54,656 nucleotides of DNA from the NCBI GenBank assembly GCA_028281285.1, contig JANQKF010000030.1, positions 1 to 54,656 of the forward strand, read 5' to 3'. Made by a program: the position numbers and the translations under genes. The DNA is from Cyclobacteriaceae bacterium. GTDB taxonomy: Bacteria; Bacteroidota; Bacteroidia; Cytophagales; Cyclobacteriaceae. The notes below the pieces were generated by a model that saw only the letters and a program-made list of their open reading frames with translations, had not been told where the DNA came from and made no database searches. Shown piece by piece: positions 53,216 through 54,656 of the stretch (within the stretch, counting starts at the first letter, position 1; each line of letters starts with the position of its first letter).

Positions 53216-54656
53216 CTAATGTTTAATGATTACTTTTTTGCGAACTACTGACTTACCATCAGAGAATTGGATGATATAAATACCACTGTTGTATTCCGAT
53301 ACATTCAGCTTCAATACTTTATCCTTAAAGGACTTCTGATTGAAAAATGAAATACCCGATAGATTCACAATAGCAATGTCCAATTCCGAGGCATTCAATT
53401 CGCTCAGGTCGATATTCATGATATGATCGGCAGGATTGGGGTATACTTTGATCTGCTCAGCTTTGAGACGATTATCCTCTATTCCTGTCACTACCTCTCC
53501 CATACCAGTGACAGCGAGCACATACTCTCCTCCGTTTGAAGCGATAATGATGTCACCGGAATAGACCTTGGCTTCTACTGGTGAAAAACTGACCGTTATC
53601 AACTGACTACCAAATGGAGCTACCACAAAACCTGAAGTGGTTCCAGAGAATCCTTCCGGGTAGGTAATGTTACTAACCGAAAGCTCACCGTCTCCATCAT
53701 TGTGAATGATAATGTCAGCTATGGACGTTGATCCTAGTGCAGTGGCCGGCATGGCCATTTCTCCTGTTACTCTTAAAATGGCTTCTTCCACATTGGTCAC
53801 TGTGATAGTCACTACTTGGGTCGAAGCATTCACGCCATCACTGGCAATGATCTCCAGGATATAGCCATTATCTGAGTTACCATCTTGCGGGTTCTCAAAG
53901 TCAGGAGTCGTTTTGAAGGTAATAATACCTGTAGCACCTTCCAGATTGAACAAAGCCTCATCGTTGCCAGTACCCAGGCCGTAAGTCACAGAATTAGCAT
54001 CGCTAGCCATAGCCGTGTAAGCCGTACCTGTACCATTTTCTGCAAAACTGGCCGCAGTGGCAGAAGTAAATACAGGAGCCGTATCATCCACATCGGTAAC
54101 AGTGATGGTAACTACTTGTGAAGCTGTGTTTACCCCATCATTGGCGATGACTTCAATCACATAGTTATTGTCTGCATTGCCATCGGCCGGAGCTTCAAAG
54201 TCCGGTGCAGACTTAAAGGTCACCACGCCTGCTATGATATTGAACAAAGCCTCATCGTTGCCAGTACCCAGACTGTAGGTCACTGCATTAGCGTCCGTGG
54301 CCACTGCGGTATAGACTGTACCCGTGCCATTCTCTGCAAAACTGGCCATAGTAGCAGAGGTAAAGACCGGAGCAGTATCGTCCACATTGGTGACGGTGAT
54401 GGTAACAACCTGTGAGGCTGTGTTGACTCCATCACTGGCGATAACCTCAATCACATAGTTATTATCTCCATCGCTATCTGCCGGAGTCTCAAAGTCCGGT
54501 GCAGACTTAAAGGTCACCACGCCTGCTATGATATTGAACAAAGCCTCATCGTTGCCACTGCCCAGGCTATAAGTAACCGGGTTAGCATCCGTAGCCATGA
54601 CTGTATACACCGTACCCGCACCGTTTTCAGCAAAGCTGGCCGTAGCAGCGGAAGTA
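53216..54656 (-). CDS. cadherin-repeat surface protein with type IX secretion sorting domain (partial)
   Basis: The frame stays open to the right edge, so the N-terminus is missing. The window holds about two and a half cadherin-like repeats with a 98-residue (294-bp) period, each with TAPVFTSAT.ASFAENGTGT, VTYSLGTGNDEALF, F.APAD and VITVTVDDTAP, and acidic residues typical of calcium sites. An Ig-like/choice-of-anchor domain (about 285-390 of the visible part) follows, then VYPNPADHIMNIDL and the Por secretion-system type A sorting domain ending VRKKVIIKH. The protein is exported by the type IX system to the cell surface. The lipoprotein gene follows 6 bp downstream. Confidence 0.88.
   Translation of the reverse strand, partial: TSAATASFAENGAGTVYTVMATDANPVTYSLGSGNDEALFNIIAGVVTFKSAPDFETPADSDGDNNYVIEVIASDGVNTASQVVTITVTNVDDTAPVFTSATMASFAENGTGTVYTAVATDANAVTYSLGTGNDEALFNIIAGVVTFKSAPDFEAPADGNADNNYVIEVIANDGVNTASQVVTITVTDVDDTAPVFTSATAASFAENGTGTAYTAMASDANSVTYGLGTGNDEALFNLEGATGIITFKTTPDFENPQDGNSDNGYILEIIASDGVNASTQVVTITVTNVEEAILRVTGEMAMPATALGSTSIADIIIHNDGDGELSVSNITYPEGFSGTTSGFVVAPFGSQLITVSFSPVEAKVYSGDIIIASNGGEYVLAVTGMGEVVTGIEDNRLKAEQIKVYPNPADHIMNIDLSELNASELDIAIVNLSGISFFNQKSFKDKVLKLNVSEYNSGIYIIQFSDGKSVVRKKVIIKH

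Overview
The window looks like a chromosomal segment of a Bacteroidota bacterium, most likely order Cytophagales. Supporting signs are a FecI/FecR/TonB-receptor locus with an STN-domain receptor, a C-terminal type IX secretion (Por) sorting domain, LytS/LytTR signalling, PadR plus prefix-domain FtsX permeases, a bacterial GH3-family protein, a fused MoaC-MoaB protein, and mostly weak or absent Shine-Dalgarno sequences. I have no 16S gene or search result, so the genus is unknown.

Layout. 1-147: tail of a CLC-type channel with a CBS domain. 148-734: AT-rich, gene-poor gap with a phased cluster of DnaA-box-like 9-mers. 735-1855: two thioredoxin-fold proteins. 1902-8086 (minus): fumarase, SPOR-like protein, RecJ, LptB and a GH3-family protein. 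8479-11064 (plus): LiaF-like protein, LytS-type kinase and LytTR regulator. 11139-12731 (minus): an AT-rich accessory pair, a small MNT-like nucleotidyltransferase and an unrecognised 410-residue partner. 12899-17993 (minus): a triple-repeat lipoprotein, ECF sigma, FecR anti-sigma and TonB receptor. 18393-25452: two divergent PadR/ABC-permease modules flanking a small secreted protein and a possible M23 remnant. 25543-29792: SpoU methylase, coiled-coil and membrane proteins, LVIVD lipoprotein. 29885-32491: mutS.

32585-33353 is a structured tRNA region. It holds tRNA-Gly(GCC), a broken 5' copy of tRNA-Leu interrupted by a perfect 20-bp palindrome, a small GIY-YIG nuclease gene, intact tRNA-Leu(UAA), palindromic hairpins and a second 3' end of the same tRNA. 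The sequence just after that 3' end recurs about 19 kb away (52568-52631), again next to a copy of the palindrome.

33547-52262 is a nitrate-respiration island. A long minus-strand gene train encodes a diheme cytochrome c (NarC-like), NarG, NarH, NarJ, NarI, a small membrane protein, two NarK-type transporters, a CMD-fold protein, a hemerythrin-like protein, MoaA and the iron-sulfur repair protein RIC. A convergent gene encodes MoaC-MoaB. The island is flanked by an outer-membrane porin, a UspA-like protein and a Crp/Fnr-family regulator. TGAY-N4-RTCA palindromes lie upstream of the cytochrome gene (two, 22 bp apart), the porin and the UspA-like gene, which suggests one Crp/Fnr regulon. The window ends in a lipoprotein gene and the 3' part of a cadherin-repeat, type IX-sorted surface protein gene.

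The best candidates for something undescribed are the nucleotidyltransferase plus 410-residue partner pair (11139-12731) and the tRNA-Leu/GIY-YIG/palindrome structure (32756-33353) with its distant partial copy.
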